NCBI GenBank assembly: GCA_002753725.1
Contig: PEAL01000005.1
Coordinates: forward strand, 1 to 43,673
From: Deltaproteobacteria bacterium
GTDB taxonomy: Bacteria; Desulfobacterota; Desulfobacteria; Desulfobacterales; Magnetomoraceae
Reading direction: 5' to 3'
Length of the DNA: 43,673 bases
Part shown: positions 9,811 through 18,369 of the stretch, one piece after another
Position numbering within the stretch: the stretch's first letter is position 1
How the letters are laid out: each line of letters starts with the position of its first letter
Made by a program: the position numbers and the translations under genes
Notes under the pieces: model-generated
Databases searched by the model: none
The model's input: the letters and a program-made list of their open reading frames with translations, nothing else
Told to the model about the DNA's origin: nothing

Positions 9811-10161
9811 ATGGAAATAGATGAAACCATAGAGGATCAGGATGTTGAAGAAGAAGAGGAAATAGAAGAAGAAAGTTTTAGCGGGGACGAGGAATGGACG
9901 CGCGGGCTTGATTTTATTCTGGATATTCCTTTAGAAGTGGTTGTTGAACTGGGCAGAAGTAAAATTGTGATCAGTGAGTTGCTTCAAATGTCAAAAGGAT
10001 CTATTGTTGAACTTTCCAAACTTGCTGGCGAACCAATGGATATATATGTCAATGGAAAACTGTTTGCACGGGGCGAAGTTGTTGTGGTGAACGAAAAATT
10101 TGGTGTGCGCCTGACTGATATTGTCAATCCTATCGATACCATGCCTGATGTCGCACAATAA
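9811..10161 (+). CDS. fliN: Flagellar motor switch protein FliN
   Basis: The 116-residue protein has a very acidic N-terminal stretch (about residues 1-28) followed by a FliMN_C/SpoA domain (about 33-108): 'LDFILDIPLEVVVELGRSK', 'ISELLQMSKGSIVELSKLAGEP', 'YVNGKLFARGEVVVVNEKFGVRLTDI'. These are near-canonical FliN sequences. FliN forms the lower C-ring with FliM and binds the export ATPase complex. A GAGGAA site precedes the ATG, and the stop codon overlaps the fliO start by one base. Confidence 0.95.
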   Translation: MEIDETIEDQDVEEEEEIEEESFSGDEEWTRGLDFILDIPLEVVVELGRSKIVISELLQMSKGSIVELSKLAGEPMDIYVNGKLFARGEVVVVNEKFGVRLTDIVNPIDTMPDVAQ

Positions 10162-10535
10162 TGGAATTATGGTATACAGCAGGTAAGACATTTGCCATGT
10201 TATGCGTGGTATTGGGGCTTCTGCTGGCTTTTTTATATGCGCTCAAACGATTGACACTAAAAGGTAGCTCTAATCAGGAACAAATCAAACTGGTATCTTC
10301 TTTTAGTATCGGGCCCAGAAAACAAATCATGCTGGTGGATGTCATGGCTGAAAGACTAGTGCTGGGAGTTACGTCAGAGCATATCAATTGTCTGGCACAC
10401 TATCCGTTAAATATATCGCCATCAGCTCAGAACACGGTGACGCAAGAGCTTTCGGAATCATTTGTTATAGACAGTGGCTCAAGACATCCCACAAACAATA
10501 ATAAAATCATCTCTCAGGTGCAATCCGAAAAATGA
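10161..10535 (+). CDS. fliO: Flagellar biosynthetic protein FliO
   Basis: The 124-residue protein has a single membrane helix near the N-terminus (about residues 8-28) and a small cytoplasmic domain with the FliO/FliZ pattern 'VSSFSIGPRKQIMLVDVMAERLVLGVTSEHINCL'. FliO is the scaffold for assembly of the FliP ring of the export gate. Its start overlaps the fliN stop (TAATG) and its stop overlaps the fliP start (ATGA), so translation is coupled. Confidence 0.92.
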   Translation: MELWYTAGKTFAMLCVVLGLLLAFLYALKRLTLKGSSNQEQIKLVSSFSIGPRKQIMLVDVMAERLVLGVTSEHINCLAHYPLNISPSAQNTVTQELSESFVIDSGSRHPTNNNKIISQVQSEK

Positions 10536-11296
10536 AAACCATTGGGAAATATGGCTGGCTGATAGCAATTATTTGCCTGTGCGGCATCTCCACTGTTTAT
10601 GCAGCAAACACAATCCCCGTTCCTTCCATACAGATTGGTGTGACGCAAACGGATGATCCACAGCAAGTCTCTGTATTGCTACAAATCCTTGCGCTTATGA
10701 CGGTCATATCACTGGCACCCAGTTTATTGATTTTAATGACCTCATTTGTCAGAGTTGCTGCTTCCCTGTCATTTTTAAGACAGGCCATGGGAACTCATTC
10801 AATGCCGCCCAACCAAATTATTGTTGGACTTGCATTGTTTCTGACATTTTATATTATGATGCCTGTTTGGGAAAAAGTTAATCAAAATGCTATTCAGCCT
10901 TATCTCAGGGAAGAAATAACGACCGAAGTAGCGATTGAAAAGGGACTTGACCCTATTCGTGAATTTATGTTCAGTCAAACGCGAAAAAATGAGCTGGGAA
11001 TATTTTTAAAAATGTCAAAACTATCCAAACCCCAAAACAAAGCGGATGTTCCAACGATGGTTCTGATTCCTGCATTTGTTGTCAGTGAACTCAAGACAGC
11101 ATTTATTATTGGTTTTTTTATCTATGTCCCCTTTCTGGTTATTGATATGGTGGTTGCCAGTGTTTTGCTTTCAATGGGTATGATGATGTTACCGCCGGTT
11201 ATGGTGTCTTTACCATTTAAGCTTATGTTGTTCGTTTTGGTCGATGGATGGAGCTTGATCGCAGCATCACTGGTGGATAGTTTTGCAACACATTGA
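10532..11296 (+). CDS. fliP: Flagellar type III export gate protein FliP
   Basis: The 254-residue protein has a cleavable signal peptide (about residues 1-25), a periplasmic segment and four membrane helices. Family signatures include 'LAPSLLILMTSFVRVAASLSFLR', 'AMGTHSMPPNQIIVGLALFLT' and 'LIPAFVVSELKTAFIIGFFIYVPFLVIDMVVASVL'. FliP forms the pentameric core of the FliPQR export gate. The length is standard. It overlaps fliO by 4 bases and is followed by fliQ after 11 bases. Confidence 0.97.
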   Translation: MKTIGKYGWLIAIICLCGISTVYAANTIPVPSIQIGVTQTDDPQQVSVLLQILALMTVISLAPSLLILMTSFVRVAASLSFLRQAMGTHSMPPNQIIVGLALFLTFYIMMPVWEKVNQNAIQPYLREEITTEVAIEKGLDPIREFMFSQTRKNELGIFLKMSKLSKPQNKADVPTMVLIPAFVVSELKTAFIIGFFIYVPFLVIDMVVASVLLSMGMMMLPPVMVSLPFKLMLFVLVDGWSLIAASLVDSFATH

Positions 11297-11307
11297 AGGG
11301 TAAAAAA

Positions 11308-11577
11308 ATGACCCCTGAATTTGTCATCGGCTTTGCTCAAGAAGCTGTCAAAATGGTGATTTTGATTGCAGCTCCCATGTTAGGACTGGGCCTGATCGTT
11401 GGTATCATGGTCAGTATTTTTCAGGCGGCCACTCAAATTCAGGAAATGACCCTGACATTTGTTCCAAAAATTTTGGCGGTTTTTCTTGGCTTAATGCTGT
11501 TTGCGCCTTGGATGCTTGAAAAACTGGTCTCTTTTACACACTATTGTATTTCTCAAATTCCGATGTTTATTCGTTAA
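11308..11577 (+). CDS. fliQ: Flagellar type III export gate protein FliQ
   Basis: The 89-residue protein consists of two membrane helices (about residues 15-40 and 48-72) with the classic sequence 'TPEFVIGFAQEAVKM' and 'QIQEMTLTFVPKILAV'. The ATG at 11308 is chosen because GAAGGG lies 6-10 bases upstream and gives the usual length; an in-frame TTG at 11293 would overlap fliP. Four FliQ copies wrap the FliP/FliR helix in the export gate. Confidence 0.96.
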   Translation: MTPEFVIGFAQEAVKMVILIAAPMLGLGLIVGIMVSIFQAATQIQEMTLTFVPKILAVFLGLMLFAPWMLEKLVSFTHYCISQIPMFIR

Positions 11578-11588
11578 AGGCAAAGCAT

Positions 11589-12368
11589 ATGGAAATACTG
11601 GGCGTCAGCGTGGACATGTTTAAATCATTCTTGCTCGTTTTGCTTCGGGTGAGTGTTATTTTATTCATGATGCCCATTTTTGGAGCCAAACGTCTTCCCA
11701 ATATCATAAAAGCCGGAATTGCAGTTGCTATAAGTATCGCCTTGTTGCCAGTTGTTGCACCTGATCCGTCTCTTTTTCCTGAAACACCCTGGCAATTTGC
11801 ATATATTGTTCTTTGTGAATTGATTGTTGCTTTAATTCTGGGAATGGTTGTCAATATCTTTTTTATGGGTGTACAAATGGCCGGCCAAATGGCGGGCTTA
11901 CAAATGGGTTTCGCCATTGCAACAATTTTTGATCCCAATTCAGGAATACAATCATCAATGGTTTCCCAACTGGGGTATTGGGCTGCGCTAATTGTTTTTC
12001 TGGTTTTAGATGGCCATCATTTTTTACTGGTTGCTATTCAAAATAGTTTTGATATTATCCCGTTTGGTCAGTTATCTTTGCAACAGGATTTATACAATCC
12101 TGTATTGACACTTGCATCAGAACTGTTTGTATTGGCTGTCAAAATTGGGGCCCCTACCATTGCCGCATTAATTTTTGTCGATGTGGGCTTTGCCTTGACA
12201 GCAAAAATGTCTCCTCAAATGAATATTTTAATTGTTGCAATGCCTCTGAAAATTGCTGTTGGACTTGTTTTTTTTGGAATGTCTTTACAATTGGTATTAA
12301 TATACTTGAAAAGTTACCTTAAAACGTTTATTCCAATGATGAATAATTTGATGCGGATGATGGTATAG
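11589..12368 (+). CDS. fliR: Flagellar type III export gate protein FliR
   Basis: The 259-residue polytopic protein shows FliR signatures: 'FLLVLLRVSVILFMMPIFGAKRLPN', 'GMVVNIFFMGVQMAGQMAG', 'QMGFAIATIFDPNSG' and 'KMSPQMNILIVAMPLKI'. The ATG at 11589 has AAAGG at 11576-11580 and gives the normal length; the longer in-frame start at 11544 would overlap fliQ. FliR is the single-copy subunit that closes the FliPQR export-gate helix. Confidence 0.96.
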   Translation: MEILGVSVDMFKSFLLVLLRVSVILFMMPIFGAKRLPNIIKAGIAVAISIALLPVVAPDPSLFPETPWQFAYIVLCELIVALILGMVVNIFFMGVQMAGQMAGLQMGFAIATIFDPNSGIQSSMVSQLGYWAALIVFLVLDGHHFLLVAIQNSFDIIPFGQLSLQQDLYNPVLTLASELFVLAVKIGAPTIAALIFVDVGFALTAKMSPQMNILIVAMPLKIAVGLVFFGMSLQLVLIYLKSYLKTFIPMMNNLMRMMV

Positions 12369-12380
12369 CACAGGAGGCTT

Positions 12381-13457
12381 ATGGCCGCTGAAACAGAAAC
12401 TGGCGAGGAAAAAACCGAGGCGCCTACTGGTAAGCGCCGATCAAAAGCCAGAGATGAAGGCCAGGTGGCCAAAAGTGTTGAGGTTGGAACGGTTGCCGTT
12501 TTACTGTCTGGTCTTGCAGCAATGCATCTTTTTGGTTCTTTTTTATATGACAGGCTTGTTTTTGTTATTCATGATTCCTTTAAAATATGGGCCAATCCCA
12601 GTTTTACAGATGCAGATTTTCTCGCTTTTGCCAAAAAAGGGATCGTCGATTATATTGTAACATTGCTACCTTTTTTTGGGTTGATTGTCCTGGTGACATT
12701 TATTGTTCAGGCCATTCAAGTGGGAGGCGTCAAGGTTACATGGAAGGCGCTCAAGCCTAAATTGTCTTCATTTAATCCTATATCTGGCTTGAAACGTATT
12801 CTCTTCTCGCCCCAATCACTGGTGGAACTTGGAAAATCTGTGGCCAAGCTGTGTATTGTCGGATGGATTGCCTTTGTCATTATTCGTGGTGAAATGAATT
12901 ATCTGCTCAATCTGGGTGACATGGAAATTCGATCCATTCTTTTATATATTTTGTCTGTCATGGGGCGCATTTTTTTATGGGTGAGTATGGTCATGATTTT
13001 CATTGCCATACTGGATTATGCCTATCGTGTTTATGAACATGAAAAAAATCTCAAAATGACCAAACAGGAGATTAAAGAAGAGAATAAACAATCCGAAGGT
13101 GATCCTCAGGTCAAATCGCGTATTAAAAGTCTTCAACGTGAAATGGCCATGCGCCGCATGATGGAAAATGTTCCCAAAGCTGATGTTATCGTCACTAACC
13201 CTGTTCACCTGGCTATTGCTTTGGGATATAACAATTTCTCAATGAGTGCTCCGACGGTGCTTGCAAAAGGTGCCGGGTTGATTGCAGAAAATATTAAAAA
13301 ACGGGCCAGAGAACATGACATTCCGATTGTTGAGAATAAAGAACTGGCCAGAAATCTTTATAGTATGGTTGACCTTGGTAGTGAAATCCCCACAACGCTT
13401 TATCAGGCTGTGGCTGAAGTTCTTGCCTATGTCTATCGATTAAAAGGAAAAGTCTGA
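12381..13457 (+). CDS. flhB: Flagellar type III export switch protein FlhB
   Basis: The 358-residue protein starts with the FlhB signature 'EKTEAPTGKRRSKARDEGQV', has four membrane helices (about residues 33-210), a charged linker and the cytoplasmic autocleavage domain. The cleavage motif is N273-P274-V275-H276, where most FlhB proteins have NPTH; the Asn-Pro scissile pair is kept. The C-terminal part 'APTVLAKGAGLIAENIKKRAREHDIPIVENKELAR' is typical. FlhB switches export from rod/hook to filament substrates. A strong AGGAGG site (12372-12377) precedes the ATG. Confidence 0.97.
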   Translation: MAAETETGEEKTEAPTGKRRSKARDEGQVAKSVEVGTVAVLLSGLAAMHLFGSFLYDRLVFVIHDSFKIWANPSFTDADFLAFAKKGIVDYIVTLLPFFGLIVLVTFIVQAIQVGGVKVTWKALKPKLSSFNPISGLKRILFSPQSLVELGKSVAKLCIVGWIAFVIIRGEMNYLLNLGDMEIRSILLYILSVMGRIFLWVSMVMIFIAILDYAYRVYEHEKNLKMTKQEIKEENKQSEGDPQVKSRIKSLQREMAMRRMMENVPKADVIVTNPVHLAIALGYNNFSMSAPTVLAKGAGLIAENIKKRAREHDIPIVENKELARNLYSMVDLGSEIPTTLYQAVAEVLAYVYRLKGKV

Positions 13458-13475
13458 AAAAACTGATACAGCACT

Positions 13476-15569
13476 ATGTTAGAAATATTAAAAAAATACA
13501 ACATTGACTTTGATATTGAAAATACTGTCATGATTATTGGCATGATAGGAATTATTGTTATCATGATCATTCCTATGCCAACATTTGTGATGGATATATT
13601 GTTATCAATCAGTATTACTTTATCCGTTATTGTACTGATCACTTGTATGTATGTTTTAAAACCAACAGAATTTTTTATATTTCCATCTCTGTTGCTTGTT
13701 ATGACCCTTTTCAGATTATCGTTGAATGTTGCAACAACACGACTGATTCTACTTTATGCCGATTCTGGTCAGGTCATCACCGCTTTTGGTGATTTTGTTG
13801 TCGGTGGTAATTATGTCGTTGGTTTAGTTATTTTTATTATTTTAGTGGCCATTAACTTTATTGTTATTACAAAAGGTGCGACACGTATTGCTGAAGTTGC
13901 TGCTCGATTCACATTGGATGCCATGCCCGGTAAACAAATGGCCATTGATGCTGACTTGAATGCAGGACTAATTGATGAACCAACGGCTCGAAAAAGACGT
14001 GAAGAAATTTCTCAAGAATCAGAGTTTCATGGTGCAATGGATGGTGCCAGTAAATTTGTACGAGGAGATGCTGTCGCTGGTATTGTCATCACTTTTATAA
14101 ACATTATTGGTGGGTTTATCATTGGTATGCTCCAACAAGGAATGACAGCCTCAACTGCCGCACAAACATATACTATTCTAACCGTTGGAGATGGGCTGGT
14201 TTCTCAAATACCTTCGCTTCTTATTGCAACGGCAACAGGTATTCTGGTCAGCCGCTCAGCTTCCAAAGAGAGCATGGGCATTGAATTTAAGCAACAATTG
14301 TTTTCAAATACCAAAGCGGTGTATATGGGGGCGGGTGTTATTTTTGCATTTGGTCTTATCCCCGGTTTACCGCATGTTCCTTTTTTGACTCTGGGTATGC
14401 TATTGGCCGGATGTGTATACATGGTAACCCGTGAAACACCTGAAAAAGAAGAAGAAAAAGCAGAAAAGATTGCTATTGAAGAAGCAGCTCAAAGAGAATC
14501 TATTGAAGATTCAGGTCCTGAAGCTGTCGAGCATCTACTGTCCGTTGATCCAATGGAACTTGAAGTGGGATATGGTATTATTCCGCTTGTTGATAAAGGT
14601 CAGGATGGTGAACTGCTGGATCGTATTCGTTCTATTCGTCGCCAATTTGCTATGGAAATGGGCATGGTTATTCCGCCTATTCATATTCGTGATAATCTCA
14701 AACTCAAACCCAGTGAATATCGTATTATGATCAAGAATTCAGTCGTAGGGCGTTATGAACTAATGATGAATCATTTATTGGCGATGGATCCTGGCGATAT
14801 TTCGAACAAACTCGAAGGCATTGAAACAAAAGAACCGGCATTTGATCTTCCGGCGATCTGGATTCCATCCAATCAGCGTGAAGAAGCCAAATTTGCCGGA
14901 TACACAGTGGTTGACAATTCTTCGGTCATGGCCACCCATATTACCAGCATTATTCGAATGCATGCAGATGAACTTCTCGGACGACAAGATGTTCAACATC
15001 TGTTAGACAATTTGAAAAAATCATATCCTAAGGTGATTGAAGATCTGGATACCAAAATATTACCACTGGGCATTATCCAAAAAGTTTTGCAAAACCTTGT
15101 TAAAGAAGGTGTTTCTATCCGTAACTTATTGACAATTGTAGAAACGTTAATTGATTTTGGCGGTATGACGCGCGATCCAGAATTGTTGACTGAATATGTT
15201 CGTCAAAAAATGGCTCGCTCCATCGTAACACCTCATTTATCCGACGATGGTACTTTGCCTGTGGTTACGTTGGCTCAGGATGTTGAAGAAATTTTGGTAA
15301 ACAGCATACAACATACGGAACATGGTTCATACCTCAGTGTTGACCCAACGGTTGCAAACGCCATTATGGAGTCTGTTGGGCGTGAGACAGAAAATGTCAT
15401 GGCAATGGGATTTCAACCGATTATTTTGTGTTCACCGGCTTTGCGCAGGCATTTTCGAAAAATGATTGAACAGTTTGCACCATCTTTGATGGTATTTTCT
15501 CAGGCTGAATTATTAAACAATATGCGTTTTAAGTCATTGGGAAAGGTGCGTTTGAAGTATGAAGGTTAA
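13476..15569 (+). CDS. flhA: Flagellar type III export gate protein FlhA
   Basis: The 697-residue length is typical. The N-terminal half has about eight membrane helices and the FHIPEP-family signature 'RIAEVAARFTLDAMPGKQ' followed by 'MAIDADLNAGLIDEPTARKR'. The C-terminal cytoplasmic domain (about residues 345-697) forms the nonameric ring that receives substrate-chaperone complexes. It starts 18 bp after flhB without a strong ribosome site, which suggests coupling, and its 3' end overlaps flhF by 11 bases. The linker at about 320-340 is strongly Glu/Lys-rich. Confidence 0.97.
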   Translation: MLEILKKYNIDFDIENTVMIIGMIGIIVIMIIPMPTFVMDILLSISITLSVIVLITCMYVLKPTEFFIFPSLLLVMTLFRLSLNVATTRLILLYADSGQVITAFGDFVVGGNYVVGLVIFIILVAINFIVITKGATRIAEVAARFTLDAMPGKQMAIDADLNAGLIDEPTARKRREEISQESEFHGAMDGASKFVRGDAVAGIVITFINIIGGFIIGMLQQGMTASTAAQTYTILTVGDGLVSQIPSLLIATATGILVSRSASKESMGIEFKQQLFSNTKAVYMGAGVIFAFGLIPGLPHVPFLTLGMLLAGCVYMVTRETPEKEEEKAEKIAIEEAAQRESIEDSGPEAVEHLLSVDPMELEVGYGIIPLVDKGQDGELLDRIRSIRRQFAMEMGMVIPPIHIRDNLKLKPSEYRIMIKNSVVGRYELMMNHLLAMDPGDISNKLEGIETKEPAFDLPAIWIPSNQREEAKFAGYTVVDNSSVMATHITSIIRMHADELLGRQDVQHLLDNLKKSYPKVIEDLDTKILPLGIIQKVLQNLVKEGVSIRNLLTIVETLIDFGGMTRDPELLTEYVRQKMARSIVTPHLSDDGTLPVVTLAQDVEEILVNSIQHTEHGSYLSVDPTVANAIMESVGRETENVMAMGFQPIILCSPALRRHFRKMIEQFAPSLMVFSQAELLNNMRFKSLGKVRLKYEG

Positions 15570-16632
15570 AAAATTTCAGGGAAACACCATTGCAGATACC
15601 ATGAGACTTGTGGGTAAAGAAATGGGGCCTGAAGCATTAATTTTATCAACCGAGAAAAAGCACCGAATAACAAATGACAATGGATATGATGAATATTTTG
15701 AAATAACAGCCATGCATGGTCCTGATCAAGACAATGATGTCCCTGAAGAGTCAAATGAGACCCATTTTTCTCGTGATGCAATCAATACCCTAAGATCCGA
15801 ATTGATGAGTATCAAAGAAATGATGTTCATACTGGATCGATCAAGAATGCTTACAGAATCATTTCGATCTGTACCTGGAGCGATTAATATTTTTGGACGA
15901 TTGGTCAGAAGCGGTATCAATGAATATTATGCACGGCGTTTTTTGGAAAAATCGGGAATATTTGAAAAAAATGATTTTTCACAACAAGATGTTCGTAAAC
16001 AAGTATTAAAAGAAATATTAAAAGAAATTGACGTTTGCGATCCTTTTGATACGAAACAACAGGTTATCGCTGCCTTTATTGGTTCAACGGGAGTTGGAAA
16101 AACAACCACAGTAGCTAAAATTGCTGCCAATGAATTTCTGCTTAAAAAGAAACGGGTCGGGTTCATCTCCATTGATAATTATCGCATTGCAGCTCTGGAC
16201 CAACTCAAAACATATGCAAGTATTTTAGGTATTCCCTGTTTGCCAGCATTCAATCAGAAAGAACTAGCGTTTGCGTTGAATCGAATGCAGGATAAAGATG
16301 TTATTTTAATTGATACCGCAGGTCAAAGTCATTATGATTATGATCGCATTCATGAGTTGCAAGCACTCATTGGTACTCGACCGATAACAAAGCATTTATT
16401 AATCAGTGCAGGTATACACGAATCAGAAATGACCCGTGTTGCAAAAAATTTTAAAAAACTGGACTACAGTACGTATATTTTTACAAAAACAGATGAAACA
16501 CGACAACGTGGTGTTATTATTAATCAGCTCATTGCTCAAAAAATGCCCATTTCTTTTGTGACAACCGGGCAAAGAGTACCTGAAGATATTATGACACCAA
16601 CAAAAATGGATGTTCTAAGACTTGTGTTTTAG
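15559..16632 (+). CDS. flhF: SRP-type GTPase FlhF (flagellar placement)
   Basis: The 357-residue protein has the FlhF N-terminal region (MKVKKFQGNTIADTMRLV), a helical middle and a C-terminal SRP-type NG domain. The P-loop is G175-STGVGKTT and the G3 motif is D252-TAGQ (Gln where many relatives have Arg). FlhF marks the site, usually a cell pole, where new flagella are built. The start lies inside the last codons of flhA, so the two genes are translationally coupled. The partner gene flhG follows. Confidence 0.95.
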   Translation: MKVKKFQGNTIADTMRLVGKEMGPEALILSTEKKHRITNDNGYDEYFEITAMHGPDQDNDVPEESNETHFSRDAINTLRSELMSIKEMMFILDRSRMLTESFRSVPGAINIFGRLVRSGINEYYARRFLEKSGIFEKNDFSQQDVRKQVLKEILKEIDVCDPFDTKQQVIAAFIGSTGVGKTTTVAKIAANEFLLKKKRVGFISIDNYRIAALDQLKTYASILGIPCLPAFNQKELAFALNRMQDKDVILIDTAGQSHYDYDRIHELQALIGTRPITKHLLISAGIHESEMTRVAKNFKKLDYSTYIFTKTDETRQRGVIINQLIAQKMPISFVTTGQRVPEDIMTPTKMDVLRLVF

Positions 16633-16664
16633 TCATCAATTAACTGCTTATTCAGGAGTATGCA

Positions 16665-17570
16665 TTGGATCAGGCGAGTGGCTTAAGAGATTTAATTCAT
16701 AAGTATTCCAATGATATTTGGGATCTTAGAAAAACTGAAAGGGCTAAATATAAACATTCGGCTCCAAAGGTTATAGCTGTTACCAGTGGAAAGGGTGGCG
16801 TTGGTAAGACAAATGTTGTTGGAAACCTTGCAATTGAATTTAGTCGACTGAAAAAAAATGTATTAATCTTTGATGGTGACCTGGGATTAGCCAATATTGA
16901 TGTTTTACTGGGGATTCGGTCAAAATTTCATATACAACATGTTATTTCCGGTGAAAAAAGTTTATCGGAAATCATTGTAACTGGTCCTGAAAATATAAGA
17001 GTTATTCCAGGAGGTTCAGGACTACAAAAATTATCAAACTTATCTGAAGGCGAACGTTTGCTTTTATTAAATGAATTTGATTCACTGGATGAACAGGTAG
17101 ATGTTTTTTTAATTGACACCGGGGCAGGAATTAGTACAAATATTACTTATCTGACTATGGCAGCTGAAGAACGAATTGTCATTTCAACCCCGGAACCAAC
17201 ATCCATCACCGATGCTTATGCGTTAATCAAAGTCATGTACCAGCAGCATGGTACGAAAACGTTTAAACTGTTGGTAAACATGGCCCGGCACAGAAAAGAG
17301 GCTGAGGCGGTGTTTAACAATATTCACAGCAATTTGTCCCGTTTTTTACAGGACATCCAATTGGATTACTTAGGGTTTATTTCCAGAGATGAATGTATTC
17401 AGAAATCAGTTCGCAAACAAATTCCTGTTGTGATCTGCTTTCCCAAAAGCACCTCTGGAAAACAATTTCAACAATTGGCTCGGAGAATTTTGGATTCATC
17501 CGACGGCAAAAAAGATGTTAAAACCTTGAGTTTCTTTTGGAAAAAATTTATGTCAAATCTTCAATTATGA
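16665..17570 (+). CDS. flhG: Flagellum number regulator FlhG (MinD-like ATPase; YlxH/FleN)
   Basis: The 301-residue protein starts at a TTG with AGGAG at 16653-16657. That start is supported by the N-terminal 'MDQASGLRDL', the DQAxxLR motif by which FlhG activates the FlhF GTPase. The deviant Walker A 'SGKGGVGKTN' spans residues 41-50, followed by MinD-like motifs 'DGDLGLANIDVLLG' and 'LIDTGAGIS'. A C-terminal amphipathic helix is plausible. FlhG limits flagellar number and couples C-ring assembly to the membrane. The stop codon overlaps the fliA ATG (ATGA). Confidence 0.94.
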   Translation: MDQASGLRDLIHKYSNDIWDLRKTERAKYKHSAPKVIAVTSGKGGVGKTNVVGNLAIEFSRLKKNVLIFDGDLGLANIDVLLGIRSKFHIQHVISGEKSLSEIIVTGPENIRVIPGGSGLQKLSNLSEGERLLLLNEFDSLDEQVDVFLIDTGAGISTNITYLTMAAEERIVISTPEPTSITDAYALIKVMYQQHGTKTFKLLVNMARHRKEAEAVFNNIHSNLSRFLQDIQLDYLGFISRDECIQKSVRKQIPVVICFPKSTSGKQFQQLARRILDSSDGKKDVKTLSFFWKKFMSNLQL

Positions 17571-18331
17571 GTAATGTATCAAATACAAATTATGCTAAGG
17601 ATAAAAAGATGCCTTTTTACTCCGAAGCAGCACGGGAACAGATGGTTCGTGAATACGCACCCCTGGTCAAATATATTGCCAGCCGTATTTCTATGCGTGT
17701 TCCACCAAATGTATCATTGGATGATTTAATCAGTTGCGGTACAATGGGACTGCTTGATGCAATCAGCAAATTTGATCCTGACAAAAATGTAAAATTTAAA
17801 ACCTATGCTGAGGTCAGAATCAGAGGCTCTATCCTGGATGGTTTACGGAATTTGGACTGGATTCCCCGGTCTGTCCGTAAAAAAATTCAAGACATGGAAA
17901 AATGTATTCAAAAAGTGGAGCGAAGTCTGGGGCGAACGCCTGAGGATGAAGAAATTGCAGCAGAATTAGAACTTCCTATTGATGAATACTATATCCTCTT
18001 ACACCAGGCACGCAGTGTTGATTTGCTTAGTCTTGATGAGACCATAAGAGATCAGGGGTTTTCTGAAACCAAAGAATCTTATGTCAGTTTTATACCCTCG
18101 GAAATTACACCACAGGATGAAACGCTGGTTGCTGAAACCAAACAGGTTGTGTCAGAAGGTATAAAAAAATTATCAAAAAAAGAGCAGAAAGTGATTGCAT
18201 TGTATTATCATGAAGGGCTTACATTAAAAGAAATTGGTTCAGTGCTGGGGCTGACAGAATCGCGAATTTCTCAAATTCATACACAATGCATTATTAAGTT
18301 AAAAGTTAAATTGAAATCGTATTTTAATTAA
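17567..18331 (+). CDS. fliA: Flagellar sigma factor FliA (sigma-28)
   Basis: The protein has sigma-70 region 2 ('YAPLVKYIASRISMRVPPNVSLDDLISCGTMGLLDAISKFD', 'IRGSILDGLRNLDWIPRSVRKK'), region 3 and region 4 ('LSKKEQKVIALYYHEGLTLKEIGSVLGLTESRISQIH'), as in FliA/WhiG-type factors. It directs transcription of late flagellar genes. Two starts are credible: ATG at 17567, coupled to the flhG stop (254 residues), and ATG at 17609, with AAGGA at 17597-17601 (240 residues). The second has the better ribosome site and would give a more usual N-terminus. I found no flgM anti-sigma gene in the window. Confidence 0.94.
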   Translation: MSNVSNTNYAKDKKMPFYSEAAREQMVREYAPLVKYIASRISMRVPPNVSLDDLISCGTMGLLDAISKFDPDKNVKFKTYAEVRIRGSILDGLRNLDWIPRSVRKKIQDMEKCIQKVERSLGRTPEDEEIAAELELPIDEYYILLHQARSVDLLSLDETIRDQGFSETKESYVSFIPSEITPQDETLVAETKQVVSEGIKKLSKKEQKVIALYYHEGLTLKEIGSVLGLTESRISQIHTQCIIKLKVKLKSYFN

Positions 18332-18369
18332 CTCGATGCTCGAGTAATTAACTGGAGATAGATCAGCAA

